A stretch of DNA of 64,000 nucleotides from Pyrinomonadaceae bacterium (GTDB lineage: Bacteria; Acidobacteriota; Blastocatellia; Pyrinomonadales; Pyrinomonadaceae): the NCBI GenBank assembly GCA_021228405.1, contig JAJQRF010000003.1, positions 213,581 to 277,580 of the forward strand, read 5' to 3'. Below, piece by piece: positions 35,041-44,875 of this stretch (its first letter is position 1; every line of letters starts with the position of its first letter). The position numbers were made by a program, and so were the translations under genes. A model generated the notes under the pieces. That model was not told the DNA's origin. It was given only the letters and a program-made list of their open reading frames with translations, and made no database searches.

Positions 35041-35631
35041 TTGGAAGCACTTAAAGTAGCGGAAACAAACGGCGCAGAACTTGTGCGTCGGGCGCGTGCC
35101 GGAGACGGCGCGGCGTGGGAAGAAATCGTCCAGAATTATTCGCGGCGCATTTTTAATCTCGCCTATCGCTTTACGTCGAGCATCGAAGCGGCGGAAGACT
35201 TGACACAAGAAGTTTTCATCCGTATTTATCGAACGCTCGAACAATACGATGCCAAGCAGGGCGATCTTTCAAATTGGCTGATGCGGCTGGCGCGAAATCT
35301 GATTATCGACGATTACCGGCATCGCCAGCGCAATCCGCAGAATACGATGGCGGACGACGTTGACGACCACAGTTATCATCTGCGGGCGGTCGGCACGTCG
35401 GCGCATAAGGAAATGGAACGGCGCGAGCTCGCGGCACAGGTTCAGGAAGGAATTGACAAGCTTCCGGCAGATTTGCGAACTTGCGTGATCTTGCGCGACA
35501 TCGAAGAAATGACTTACCAGGAAATCGTTGACGTTTTGAAGATTCCTGAAGGAACGGTGAAATCGCGCATCAATCGCGGTCGCATCGAATTGGCAAAGAT
35601 TTTGCGGCGGATGAGAGTCGTCGCGATCTGA
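35041..35631 (+). CDS. ECF RNA polymerase sigma factor
   Basis: A 196-residue sigma-70-family ECF factor. Region 2 contains AYRFTSSIEAAEDLTQEVFIRIYRTL and NWLMRLARNLIIDDYR; region 4 contains LPADLRTCVILRDIEEMTYQEIVDVLKIPEGTVKSRINRGR. Translation most likely starts at the TTG at 35041, which has GGTGGAG 8 bases upstream; no ATG fits. The gene is followed by its presumed anti-sigma factor (85-base gap) and a B-box membrane protein. An ECF-type promoter in front suggests autoregulation. Confidence 0.93.
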   Translation: MEALKVAETNGAELVRRARAGDGAAWEEIVQNYSRRIFNLAYRFTSSIEAAEDLTQEVFIRIYRTLEQYDAKQGDLSNWLMRLARNLIIDDYRHRQRNPQNTMADDVDDHSYHLRAVGTSAHKEMERRELAAQVQEGIDKLPADLRTCVILRDIEEMTYQEIVDVLKIPEGTVKSRINRGRIELAKILRRMRVVAI

Positions 35632-35716
35632 TCGAGGCAAATAAGATGAAAATTAACGTCATTGTCGGGAAAGTATTTGAAAAGGATTGAAATTTGGTCA
35701 AAGGATTTTTTTTGTT

Positions 35717-36499
35717 ATGAATTACAGCGATGAAAAATTAATCAATTGCTCGGCGTTCGAGGAACTTTTAACGGATTATCTCGACAAAACGCTGGACAAA
35801 CAAACGCATAAGGCAGTTGCCGCGCACGCTTTGCGCTGTCCGCTTTGTCACGCGCTTTTGAATGAAGTCAAGGACGCGCTCGATGTTTGCCACGAACTTT
35901 CCGTGCCGAAAACGCCGATGACCAAACTCGAAGCCCGCATTCTCTCGATGACAATGCCCGAAACGGCAATGTCCTGCGCCGAGTTTGAAGAATATTTGAC
36001 CGATTATTTAGACGGATTTCTGCCTGCGACGCTTTTTCACCGTTGGGAACGCCACGCCGTTCTGTGCGATAGTTGCACCGATTTGCCGGGCGAAGTCGTG
36101 CGTTCGATCGCCGCTTGCTACACATACAAAACCGAAGAACTACCGCTTCCCGCAGGTTTACACGACAGGATTCTGCAATCGACCATCGGCACGACCGAAG
36201 CCAAAGCCGTTAAAGCTTCGTGGACTTCGCAGGTCGGCGAATGGCTGCGCGGATTCAGTTTACCGATTCCGCAGCTTGCGCCTGTCGCAATGATGCTGCT
36301 TTTCGCGTTTCTTGTTTTGAGCCAGACGGTTTCGGCGGACGGTTCACTGAGCGGCGTTTACCAGAAAAGCATCGAATTAGCCGAACAAACTTATAAACAA
36401 AGCACGAGCGTTTGGAGCGGAAAGGATAATTCCGCCGAACCGCGCCCGAATCAGGAACCGATTCAGGGAACTTTTGTAAATAACGAGGAAAATAAGTAA
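35717..36499 (+). CDS. Anti-sigma factor with tandem zinc-finger (ZAS) domains
   Basis: A 260-residue membrane protein. Two copies of the anti-sigma zinc finger lie exactly 76 residues apart: Cys11...His37-x3-Cys41-x2-Cys44 and Cys87...His113-x3-Cys117-x2-Cys120, with matching surroundings (EELLTDYLD and EEYLTDYLD). One transmembrane helix follows (LAPVAMMLLFAFLVLSQTVS), then a short periplasmic tail. It presumably holds the ECF sigma factor inactive until envelope or redox stress. AAAGGA supports the start at 35717. The stop overlaps the next start (TAATG). Confidence 0.88.
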   Translation: MNYSDEKLINCSAFEELLTDYLDKTLDKQTHKAVAAHALRCPLCHALLNEVKDALDVCHELSVPKTPMTKLEARILSMTMPETAMSCAEFEEYLTDYLDGFLPATLFHRWERHAVLCDSCTDLPGEVVRSIAACYTYKTEELPLPAGLHDRILQSTIGTTEAKAVKASWTSQVGEWLRGFSLPIPQLAPVAMMLLFAFLVLSQTVSADGSLSGVYQKSIELAEQTYKQSTSVWSGKDNSAEPRPNQEPIQGTFVNNEENK

Positions 36500-37251
36500 T
36501 GAATTGTGCATATCACAGCCATAACGCGGCGGTCGTCAATTGCAACGGATGCGGAAAACCCCTGTGTCCGGCTTGCGATCATCGCATCAAAGGCTTCCCG
36601 TTCTGCCAGGACTGCATCGTTGCAGGCGTAGAACTTTTGAGAAATCACAATCAATCCGCTTACGCTCCGTTCGTGAAGGCGCAAACGTCGCCTTTTATCG
36701 CAACTGTTTTATCTTTCGTCTGTCCGGGATTGGGCGCGGCTTACAACGGGCAAACCGGAAAGGCTCTGGTTCATTTTGCGGTGACGGTCGGACTTTTCCA
36801 GATGGCGATTATGACCGGCGTGCCTGTTTTTGCGTTCGGCGTTCTCGGAATGTGGCTCTACGCGGCGGTCGATGCTTGGAAAACCGCCAAGCTGATCCGC
36901 TCGGGAATCACGCCCGATATTGCCGAAGATATTTTGGTCAAACGATTTTCGGGCAATCCGAAGCTTTGGGGAATCGTTCTAACAGTTCTCGGTTCCCTGT
37001 TTTTCCTGCAAGCGTTTTTTAATCTGAAAGGTTTGATTCGCGGAATTTTGCCGGTTTTGCTGATCGGTCTGGGCATTTATCTGTTGCGCGATTACGTTTT
37101 CAAATCGAAGGAAACCGAACAAAATTACCAATCGGCAAACGCTCCGAACTTTGTCAGCGCGTTGAGCGAACCGAATTATAATCGCGAAAATTTCGATGCG
37201 CAGGACGATTATTCATCGCAAACGCGGGTTCGTTTCTGGAAAAACAGATAG
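36499..37251 (+). CDS. B-box zinc-finger membrane protein
   Basis: A 250-residue protein. The N-terminus is a B-box-like zinc finger (NCAYHSHNAAVVNCNGCGKPLCPACDHRIKG...CQDC). It is followed by four or five hydrophobic segments, including a Gly-rich TM2-like region (SFVCPGLGAAYNGQTGKALVHFAV), and a polar C-terminus. It is coupled by a one-base overlap to the anti-sigma gene, so it should belong to the sigma/anti-sigma unit, perhaps as a sensor or target. Its function is unknown. Confidence 0.82.
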   Translation: MNCAYHSHNAAVVNCNGCGKPLCPACDHRIKGFPFCQDCIVAGVELLRNHNQSAYAPFVKAQTSPFIATVLSFVCPGLGAAYNGQTGKALVHFAVTVGLFQMAIMTGVPVFAFGVLGMWLYAAVDAWKTAKLIRSGITPDIAEDILVKRFSGNPKLWGIVLTVLGSLFFLQAFFNLKGLIRGILPVLLIGLGIYLLRDYVFKSKETEQNYQSANAPNFVSALSEPNYNRENFDAQDDYSSQTRVRFWKNR

Positions 37252-37363
37252 ATTTTTTTGAAAAATTTAGTATTATGGAAAAGAGGCGGTTTTAAGGCTT
37301 TTATAAAGCAAAACTGCTCTTTGACGAAATTGACCGTTTTAATTTTAAGGAGTTTACGAAATT

Positions 37364-37573
37364 ATGACTTTTATGAAAGCCGCCGGAGTCGGTGCAACAA
37401 TTTTAGCGATCTTGGCTTTGGTTATCACTTTATTGAAACAGATCATTGCTTTTATAGGCTTTCTGACATTTGCATTTAAGGTGTTGATCGTCTTAGCTTT
37501 TGTCGTGGTCATTGTCGGAGTCGGTTTCGTAATCTTCCGTAGTTTTCAGCAAAGCAAGAAAACACAAAGTTAA
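37364..37573 (+). CDS. Small two-helix membrane protein
   Basis: A 69-residue protein that is nearly all hydrophobic: AAGVGATILAILALVITLLKQIIAFIGFLTFAF, then VLIVLAFVVVIVGVGFVIF, ending in a short basic tail. AAGGAG precedes the ATG by a suitable distance. I do not recognise a family. It follows the B-box gene by about 110 bases and ends before a likely terminator, so it could be the last gene of the sigma-factor unit. Confidence 0.75.
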   Translation: MTFMKAAGVGATILAILALVITLLKQIIAFIGFLTFAFKVLIVLAFVVVIVGVGFVIFRSFQQSKKTQS

Positions 37574-37610
37574 GGTTTCGGAAACGATTTCTGAAGCATA
37601 AGTTAATTCG

Positions 37611-37662
37611 GCTGTCGGACGAAAGGTTCGGGACAATTTGCCTTTTCCGACAGCATTTGTTT
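37611..37662 (+). terminator. Probable terminator after the small membrane protein
   Basis: GCTGTCGGA (37611-37619) pairs with TCCGACAGC (37646-37654) and is followed by ATTTGTTTATT. The loop is long (26 bases), so it is moderate support only. Confidence 0.5.
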
Positions 37663-37867
37663 ATTATTAATTCAATCGGATATTCAAAAATTAAAAGCTA
37701 ATTTTTTAATATTACCCCCTGAAATAGAGGAGCATTTGTTGTTTTTAACAACAAACTCTTTGAAATAAAGGATTCGCGTTTAGTCGTTCGCGGCTGTACT
37801 TGCGTGATTCCGTGTGTCGAAAAGTTTTATCTTCGGCGCGAAATCATTTAAAGGAGCTTATAGCGGA

Positions 37868-38710
37868 ATGCAAAAAAACGACAAGTTTTATACTTTTCTT
37901 TTATCGCATACTACAAAATCAAAAATTTATATTCGTCGGGTGGAAGTTTCCAGAAAACTTTTTCACTCAAGTATTTTAGGTATATTTTTTATAATCGGAA
38001 TTATTTCTTTGGGAGCTTTGGCAGTTTCCAAAATTGATAACGTAAACGCCAAATCAAACGAAACTGCTTCGGCAGAAACCGTTCTGAAGGCACAATCAAT
38101 CGAATCAACGCCCCAGAATCAACCAATCGAACAAAAATCGATTAATTATTCGCGTCCGGCAGGAACAGTTAATTATTCGATCAATAGCGGCGGTCCGGCT
38201 TCGCCGTTTCAGCTGACTTTAGTCGAAACGGAAGAAGAAGAATCCGCAATGGAAAACCAGATTCGCCAGATTCAGGCGACGAGCAATCCGAGTTTCGTGC
38301 CGACGATGTGGGCGCATCTCGGCAAGATCAACAATGAATTCGGTTTCCGGCGCAATCCGTTCGGCGGTCGAACTTACGAATTTCACGGCGGTTTGGATAT
38401 TGACGGCGAACGCGGCGACAACGTTCTCGCTCCGGCAAACGGCGTTGTCACCAAAGCCGGCTGGCAAGGCGGTTACGGCAATTTGATCGAGATCGACCAC
38501 GGCAACGGTCTGACGACGCGTTACGGACATCTTTCCTCGATTCAAATCCAGATCGGCGATGCCATCCAACGCGGACAAATTCTCGGTGCAGTCGGTTCGA
38601 CGGGACGTTCGACCGGTCCGCATCTTCATTACGAACTGCGTTTGAACGATAAACCGATCAATCCGCGCCGTTTACTTCCGCCCGAACCGGCAGAATTAAA
38701 AAAAGGTTAA
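37868..38710 (+). CDS. M23-family metallopeptidase (peptidoglycan endopeptidase)
   Basis: A 280-residue membrane-anchored LytM-type enzyme. A basic N-terminus precedes one transmembrane helix (SILGIFFIIGIISLGALAV) and a linker of about 120 residues. The peptidase domain has metal ligands in FHGGLDIDGERGDNVLAPANG (His-x3-Asp) and TGPHLHYELRL (His-x-His), with YGHLSSI between. It cuts cell-wall crosslinks. The start at 37868 is taken because GGAG lies upstream; a longer frame to 37814 exists but adds a poor extension. A terminator follows. Confidence 0.92.
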   Translation: MQKNDKFYTFLLSHTTKSKIYIRRVEVSRKLFHSSILGIFFIIGIISLGALAVSKIDNVNAKSNETASAETVLKAQSIESTPQNQPIEQKSINYSRPAGTVNYSINSGGPASPFQLTLVETEEEESAMENQIRQIQATSNPSFVPTMWAHLGKINNEFGFRRNPFGGRTYEFHGGLDIDGERGDNVLAPANGVVTKAGWQGGYGNLIEIDHGNGLTTRYGHLSSIQIQIGDAIQRGQILGAVGSTGRSTGPHLHYELRLNDKPINPRRLLPPEPAELKKG

Positions 38711-38741
38711 GGAAGATCGAAAATTTTCATCCAATCCTTGA

Positions 38742-38767
38742 GCGAGTCTGTAAAGACTCGCTTTTTT
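38742..38767 (+). terminator. Rho-independent terminator
   Basis: GCGAGTC / GACTCGC with a 6-base loop is followed by TTTTTT. It lies 30 bases after the M23 peptidase stop. Confidence 0.9.
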
Positions 38768-38845
38768 GTGCTTTACGCAAATTAAGATAGAATCTTAATT
38801 AAAGTTATATCTGTGACTTAAAAACTATAAAAAAAGGAAGTTAAT

Positions 38846-41026
38846 ATGCGCTTAAAAATCAAATTTTTAACAACATCCGTTTTAGCGTGTGCGATTCTGC
38901 TGTCGTCGGTTTCGTTTGCAATTGCCGCACCCGAAGAAGGAATGTTCACGCCCGATCAGATCAGCAGTTTGCCTTTGAAGAAAAAAGGCTTAAAGATCAA
39001 ACCAGAGGAAATCTACAATCCGAACGGGGTCGATATTTCAGATGCCGTCGTTCGTTTAAGCATCGGCTGTTCGGCTGAATTCGTTTCGCCGAACGGTTTG
39101 ATCCTGACCAATCACCACTGCGGTTTCGATGCTTTGGTTTCTGCCTCTTCGACCGCCAAGGATTACGCCAAAGACGGCTTCAAAGCCAACAATATGCAAG
39201 GCGAGATCGAAGCCAAGGATTACAGCGTTTTCGTAACGAACCGCGTCGAAAACGTCACGGCTCAGATCACGAAAGGCACGGAAAATTTGGCGGGTGAAGC
39301 AAAGGCAAAAGCGATTACGGCAAACATCGAAACGCTTCAGAAAGCGGAACAGGCAAAAGTTCCCGAAGGCACGACCATTCGCATTCAGGCTTTGAACAGC
39401 GGATTTTTCTATTATTTGTATGAAACAATGGAGATCAAGGACGTGCGCGTCGTTTATGCGCCGCCGCAAAGCATCGGATTTTTCGGCGGCGACCCCGACA
39501 ACTTTGAATGGTCGCGTCACACAGGCGATTTCACATTCTTACGCGCCTATGTTGCGCCCGACGGCAAATCCGCGCCTTATTCGGCAAGCAACATTCCCTA
39601 CAAACCGAAAAAATATTTAACGGTTTCGTTGGACGGCGTTAAGGACAACGATTTTACGATGATTCTCGGTTATCCGGGCGGCACGACACGTTACCGTGAA
39701 AGCCAGTCGGTCGAATTCTCGCAAAATGCCAATTTCCCTTTCCTCGTCGATTATTTGAAAGCCTGGACAGCAGGACTCGTCAAAGCGGGTGAAAACGATG
39801 AAGAAAAACGCATCAAACTGCAAGGCGAAATTTTCAGCTTGAACAATTCGATCAAAGCATTTGACGGCGGCGTGATCGCAATGAAACGCGCCGACATCAT
39901 TTCGCAAAAACGCGCTCAGGAAGCACAGCTTGAAACTTGGATCAATGCCGATCCCGCGAGAAAAACAAAATACGGCACGGTTCTCGCAGACATCAAGCGT
40001 CTTTCCGATCCTTATTACGCGACCGGACTCCGTGACCGCATCCTGCGCACGATTCCGAATCCGGCATCGGCACCGACCTTTTCGTGGGTAGTTGACGCGA
40101 TCACGAGCGTTCAGCAAGGGAAGAAGCTGGATGACCGCAAACGCGGCGCGATCACGCAGAGTATGGCGGCGCGTGAACCGATTGTCGAACGCGAAGTCAT
40201 CAAATACAACCTGAAAGCGATTTCCGATCTGCCCGACAATCAAAAATTCAAAACGGCGGAAATGGTCTTCGGCAACACTAAAGGAAGAGAACGCCGTGCC
40301 GCCGAAGATGCTTTTACGGCTTCGATCATTGATAATCCCGATTTCGATTCGACCGAAAAAATCTTCAAGCTTTACGATATGTCATTTGCTCAATTGCAGT
40401 CGAAATATCCGAAACTGGTTGATTTTGCAGTCGGTTTGGCAGGCGAAAGAGCCGCCATTGCCGCCCGCACAAAAGCATTCGGCGACAATATCGACGCGCT
40501 TCGCGTAACTTATCAGCAAGCAATGGCGGAAATGCGAAACATCACGCCGTATCCCGATGCAAACTCGACTTTGCGTTTCACTTACGGCAATGTCAAAGGC
40601 TATGCTCCGCGCGAAGCCGTTTATTACAACCCGTTTACGACCTTGAAAGGCGTACTTGAAAAAGACACGGACGTTGACCCGTTCGACGCGCCCGACCAGC
40701 TTCACGAACTGCAAAAATCGAAGGATTTCGGCAGATTCGGAGCCGGCGACACGGTTCCCGTCAACTTCCTGACGACCAACGACATCATCGGCGGAAATTC
40801 GGGGAGTCCGGTTCTGAACGCACGCGGCGAACAGATCGGAATCGCTTTCGACGGTAACTACGAAGGCTTAGGAAACGATATTTTCTTTGACCCGAACTAC
40901 GGCAGAACGATCGTCGTCGATATTCGCTACGTTCTGTTCATCACCGAAAAACTCGGCGGCGCAGGATGGATTTTAAACGAAATGTCGCTCAAAGGCGGAA
41001 CGTCGGCAAAAGGAAAAGGTGCGTAA
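38846..41026 (+). CDS. S46-family dipeptidyl-peptidase (DPP7/DPP11-like)
   Basis: A 726-residue exported serine peptidase. After a signal peptide (TSVLACAILLSSVSFAIAAP) comes EEGMFTPDQI, typical of the mature start. A chymotrypsin-like fold split by a helical domain follows: the catalytic His is in LTNHHCGFDA near residue 90 and the Ser in IIGGNSGSPVLNARGEQIG near residue 650. FDGNYEGLGNDIFFDPNYGRTI is also conserved. It removes N-terminal dipeptides from peptides in the periplasm for amino-acid nutrition. AAAGGAAG supports the start. It is a stand-alone gene. Confidence 0.95.
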   Translation: MRLKIKFLTTSVLACAILLSSVSFAIAAPEEGMFTPDQISSLPLKKKGLKIKPEEIYNPNGVDISDAVVRLSIGCSAEFVSPNGLILTNHHCGFDALVSASSTAKDYAKDGFKANNMQGEIEAKDYSVFVTNRVENVTAQITKGTENLAGEAKAKAITANIETLQKAEQAKVPEGTTIRIQALNSGFFYYLYETMEIKDVRVVYAPPQSIGFFGGDPDNFEWSRHTGDFTFLRAYVAPDGKSAPYSASNIPYKPKKYLTVSLDGVKDNDFTMILGYPGGTTRYRESQSVEFSQNANFPFLVDYLKAWTAGLVKAGENDEEKRIKLQGEIFSLNNSIKAFDGGVIAMKRADIISQKRAQEAQLETWINADPARKTKYGTVLADIKRLSDPYYATGLRDRILRTIPNPASAPTFSWVVDAITSVQQGKKLDDRKRGAITQSMAAREPIVEREVIKYNLKAISDLPDNQKFKTAEMVFGNTKGRERRAAEDAFTASIIDNPDFDSTEKIFKLYDMSFAQLQSKYPKLVDFAVGLAGERAAIAARTKAFGDNIDALRVTYQQAMAEMRNITPYPDANSTLRFTYGNVKGYAPREAVYYNPFTTLKGVLEKDTDVDPFDAPDQLHELQKSKDFGRFGAGDTVPVNFLTTNDIIGGNSGSPVLNARGEQIGIAFDGNYEGLGNDIFFDPNYGRTIVVDIRYVLFITEKLGGAGWILNEMSLKGGTSAKGKGA

Positions 41027-41050
41027 GCTTTGAGAAGAGTAGTAAAAGTG

Positions 41051-41080
41051 AAAGAGGAGAGATTTTTTCTCCTCTTTTTA
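41051..41080 (+). terminator. Rho-independent terminator after the S46 peptidase
   Basis: AAAGAGGAGAG pairs with CTCCTCTTT around a T-rich loop and is followed by TTTTT. It is about 25 bases after the stop. Confidence 0.85.
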
Positions 41081-41278
41081 CTTTTTATGTCTGCGATAAG
41101 GAAATAACCCACGCAATGGGAAAAAATCGTTCGCTATGACGAAATAACCATCGGCAGTGAAAAAAATAAATGAACAATGAAATAAGCAAACAGCATCACA
41201 ACTTTTTACCGATTATGCAAAAAAGTGTAAGTTGATTCTCGGCTCACACTTTTTGAATTTAGCTTTATGAAAATAAAA

Positions 41279-43295
41279 CTATTGATTTTCATCTAATTTT
41301 AGAAAAACATCCCACGCCCAGCGTCCGACCATCCCGTCTTGCGTGTTTCGAACTATTGCCCGATACCTAAATTCATTGCCATTTTCATCTACTTGACGAG
41401 AACGTTTGTAATCCAATTCAAATGCCTTGACGTTCAGCTCCCTCAATTTATAAAGTTCTTCAGGTTCGGAAATTCCTGTGTGATTCGCATCTTACCACAA
41501 CCGTAAACTGGAAAATATTGAATCAAGTTTAGTTATCTTACCATCACCGTTGCCACCATTTTCCGCCTTATCATATTCAGCTAAGGCAAGGAAACCATTC
41601 TTTTCCGGTGAAATTGGTTGCGGAGTCATATTGCCGAACAACTCCGAAGCATCATCAATCATTCCGTTATTGTTACGGTCTAATACAAGCCACGCATCAT
41701 CAGAGCCAAATGAAGTCCATGACATTCGATGCGAAATACCGTCACCATTAAAATCGAACATTACTCCATTTGCAGGATTAGTCAAATCAAAACCATCACC
41801 ATCTATGTCAACAATTATCGGGGTTAGAATACAGCATTCATCAAGACTGTTTGAGGTGTTTCTATATGAGTCTTTTTTATCTGCAAGCCCATTTCCCTGA
41901 CACGCCGGATTACATTCCCAGTTACCGCCACCTGTAGTCTGCGCACTGCACATAAGCCCTTCGGCTCTTGCAGTATTCCATAATTCTCCCCCTGTAATCG
42001 TTGCTGAAGCCCCAACCCCACTACCGCTTACGCTCAAATTCACACTTACGTTACAATTTGAAAGTATACATCTATTAAAACCAAAGCCTACGGACTAATC
42101 ACAAGAAACATCCTGATTCCGAGATCCGGTATTTCCTCGTTCTTGTTCAGCACGCTTTCCCACAGGATAATAGATTATCGTCATGGTCGGTTTCATTATC
42201 TCCGTGACCTTGGTCACGAAGCTGTACATAACAACGTTGCTGATTGGATGCAATATAAGAGCATTGAGGTCGAAATCGCGACCGACCGAAATGAGAACCT
42301 CCACCAAGATGATATTGATGATCCGAACTGTAAAATTGAATATCAGCTAGGTTTGAAGTGATACTAGGATTACTTATTGAAAGATTTGCATCCGATTCCC
42401 ACGCATTACAGGCATCTATTTCCCAAAATTCTGCCAGCGTAGAAGCAATACAGCACTGCCGTAATTCTTTAGAATTATTGGGACAATCAAAGCTTCTATT
42501 ATCTGCGTAAATATCTTTTCCGCTGGAAGTTAAAAATCTACGTATTTTGGCAACAAATTTTTCATTATTATGGATAGTTCCAATTTGATTATCGGATTTG
42601 TTAATTATTCCATATGGTAAAACTTGTTCTTTCCAAACTTGCGTTAAATTTCCGCCCATCCCTGTAATAGTATCCCAAAATTCAAGTTTCGGATTATCAG
42701 TAGAACCGTGATTGAGAGCAAGAGCCTTGTATTTACGATTTTTCCCCTCAAATACAACATCTACATCAAATGAAGTGTATCTTTCAACATCATAATATGT
42801 TGCCGTTTCCATTTTAAGAACATCGCCAATTGTCCAATTCCGATCAAAAGCTCTTGCATACTTACCGTGAATCCACTCGGCTTTGTAAACAACTTGTTCA
42901 TCTTTTTGCTTCCCGTTTACAGTATTTTGTATTAAAGAACGAGTTAATTGAATAATTTCTCCGCTTGGCTCACTTATCATTTCGTTATAGAGTTTCTGTT
43001 GGATTTCTACGATATTACCACTCTTGAAATTAGATAACCTAAAAACTAAACCACCTTTCTTATCGAAAATATCTTCCAGTTTGCTGCCTTCACGGTATTG
43101 AGCGACTGCATTATAAACCTCAAGTTTTCGATAAGTTAACAAAATGAGTTTCTTTTCTACCTCTAATTTTGAATTAGAGTTTGGTTGAGAAACAGAGATG
43201 GTCTTGTTTGACAACTCAACTTGTGCGTAGCCAAAAGAAACCAAGACAAATAAAATAGTTATTAGCATTAATAAATTGATTTTCTGTTTTTTCAT
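41279..43295 (-). pseudogene. Decayed Cys-rich secreted protein with calcium-binding-type C-terminal domain
   Basis: One gene appears broken by three lesions. It starts at 43295 with a GGAGA ribosome site and a signal peptide (LLMLITILFVLVSFGYAQ). It is intact for about 380 codons, including Cys-rich stretches (KELRQCCIAST, LLSCGKAC), until a frame change near 42148. The new frame (EQERGNTGSRNQDVSC) hits TAG at 42095-42097, continues with [13 protein letters not shown] and [15 protein letters not shown]...[16 protein letters not shown], and reaches TAA at 41492-41494. It then resumes with DANHTGISEPEEL and FRYRAIVRN...GRWAWDVFL before the final TAG. The conserved RLW-x-DANH motif is split by the second stop. 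The region is visibly AT-richer than its neighbours. Confidence 0.75.
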
Positions 43296-43388
43296 TTCTC
43301 CAATCTCCTTATTTTTAAGTTAATTCTCTTATTAACTTAATGGTAATTTACGTGATTTCCACATTGAATTTATTTAGTAAATCAATCA

Positions 43389-44438
43389 TCAGTTTGTTTT
43401 TCGACCTGTAAATAATTCTCGTTCAATTATGTCTTTGAATTCATCAAAGTCGAGCCTTCCTACATAAATTCTGTCATTGATGATAAATGACGGCGTAGCA
43501 GTAATACCAAGCTGTTTTGCTTCTTTTAGGTCATTCAACACAGCAAAACGGGAATTTTCAGATGTAAGGCAAGAATCAAATTTTGATAAATCCAAACCTT
43601 TATCACGGGCAATTTTTTTCACAAAATCACTTGATAAGTCGTCGGAGTTAAATAAGCTGTCGTGAAATTCCCAAAAATATCCTTGAGAATTTGCACAATG
43701 TGAAGCAATTGCAGGTAGAATTCCTTGTTTATTAATTTGTAAAGGTAGATGTTTATAGATAAACCTAATATTTTCTCCATATTCCATCAAAACCTTCTTA
43801 ATGATTTTTTCAGATTCCTTACAATATCGACAATGAAAATCCGAAAATTCAATGATAGTTATTTTAGCGTTTTTAGCTCCCTTTGATGGAGATTCTAGAT
43901 TATCGAAATTTTGGGATTCCGACTGTGGCGACTTCAAGAGAATTCTAATCTTGGCTTTCGCTTTTAAATTTGAGATAGCTTTTAGGTAAAGCTGCATTCT
44001 GGCTTCGCTTTCTAAATCAAGTCTTAGTCTTTCTTTTACCTCGTCGGGACTCATCGAAGCAAAGTATAAAGCATTTTTAAGATATTCTTTTTCTACTGCT
44101 TCATCAGGAATTTCAATGACTCCGCGAGTGAATTCCTTCCTCAACGAGGCTACTGAAATATTTCTGCGTTTTGCTTCTTTTTCAAGTAAGATTTTTATAA
44201 TGAAATTGTCTAGTGCAACTTTGCGAAGAGCGTAAAGTTGTTTTTGGTCTAACGCTAAATGTTCCGAAGGACTGAAAAGTTCAACTTCGGCTTTCGTTAT
44301 ATTTCGACCGGTTACAATTGCAAGAATTTCATTTTGGGGTTGAGAATAAACATCAAGAGTTAAAGTTCCAAACTCTGCTATCAGAATGAAAATAATTATA
44401 AGATTGGGAATACTTACAAAACGAGAGAAATACTTCAT
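43389..44438 (-). CDS. SurA-like chaperone / DsbA-type thiol oxidoreductase fusion
   Basis: A 349-residue exported protein. A signal segment (IPNLIIIFILIAEFGTLTLDV) is followed by a SurA-N-like helical domain (residues about 40-170, TGRNITKAEVELFSPSEHL...RLRLDLESEARMQLYLKA). A DsbA/thioredoxin-fold domain follows with FSDFHCRYCKESEKIIKK (active-site CRYC) and the cis-Pro in GITATPSFIINDRIY. It should introduce or rearrange disulfides in periplasmic proteins while binding the unfolded chain. GGAG supports the start. It lies just upstream of the decayed Cys-rich secreted gene on the same strand, a likely former client. Confidence 0.87.
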   Translation of the reverse strand: MKYFSRFVSIPNLIIIFILIAEFGTLTLDVYSQPQNEILAIVTGRNITKAEVELFSPSEHLALDQKQLYALRKVALDNFIIKILLEKEAKRRNISVASLRKEFTRGVIEIPDEAVEKEYLKNALYFASMSPDEVKERLRLDLESEARMQLYLKAISNLKAKAKIRILLKSPQSESQNFDNLESPSKGAKNAKITIIEFSDFHCRYCKESEKIIKKVLMEYGENIRFIYKHLPLQINKQGILPAIASHCANSQGYFWEFHDSLFNSDDLSSDFVKKIARDKGLDLSKFDSCLTSENSRFAVLNDLKEAKQLGITATPSFIINDRIYVGRLDFDEFKDIIERELFTGRKTN

Positions 44439-44875
44439 TCAATTCTCCTTTCCGTTCTTTTGGAAGATAGTGACAGTTGCTAAAAAAAGATTTAACCTTT
44501 CAGAAAGCAAAACAACCGTTCAGATTCACGAAAGCAAAAGATTTACTTTTGAAAGAAATTGTTTGTTTTATAGTCTAAATAATTTTGACCGTGAAAATCA
44601 GTCTGTCAATTTGCGAAAGTGGCGCATACCGCACTTATTGGAAGAACAATGACAATTTACAAACGACATCTGATTTTTTATTTTTTTGTTCCGAACAAAA
44701 TGTTTATCACACGAAAACAGAAAAGGCAAGAAATGTTGAAAATTTTTCAATTTAATAGAAAACTTTGAGAGTGCAACTTTATAAATATCATTGATATAAA
44801 AACCAGACTTTTGCTGAGTTCTACCTCTGACTTTTTTGATTATTTAGAGTTATTTTACAGGTCACTCAGAACAAT
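44439..44875. other. AT-rich intergenic region
   Basis: 437 bases without a convincing gene. It contains A/T-rich stretches and presumably the promoter of the SurA/DsbA gene on the minus strand. I see no tRNA, repeat or terminator in it. Confidence 0.5.
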
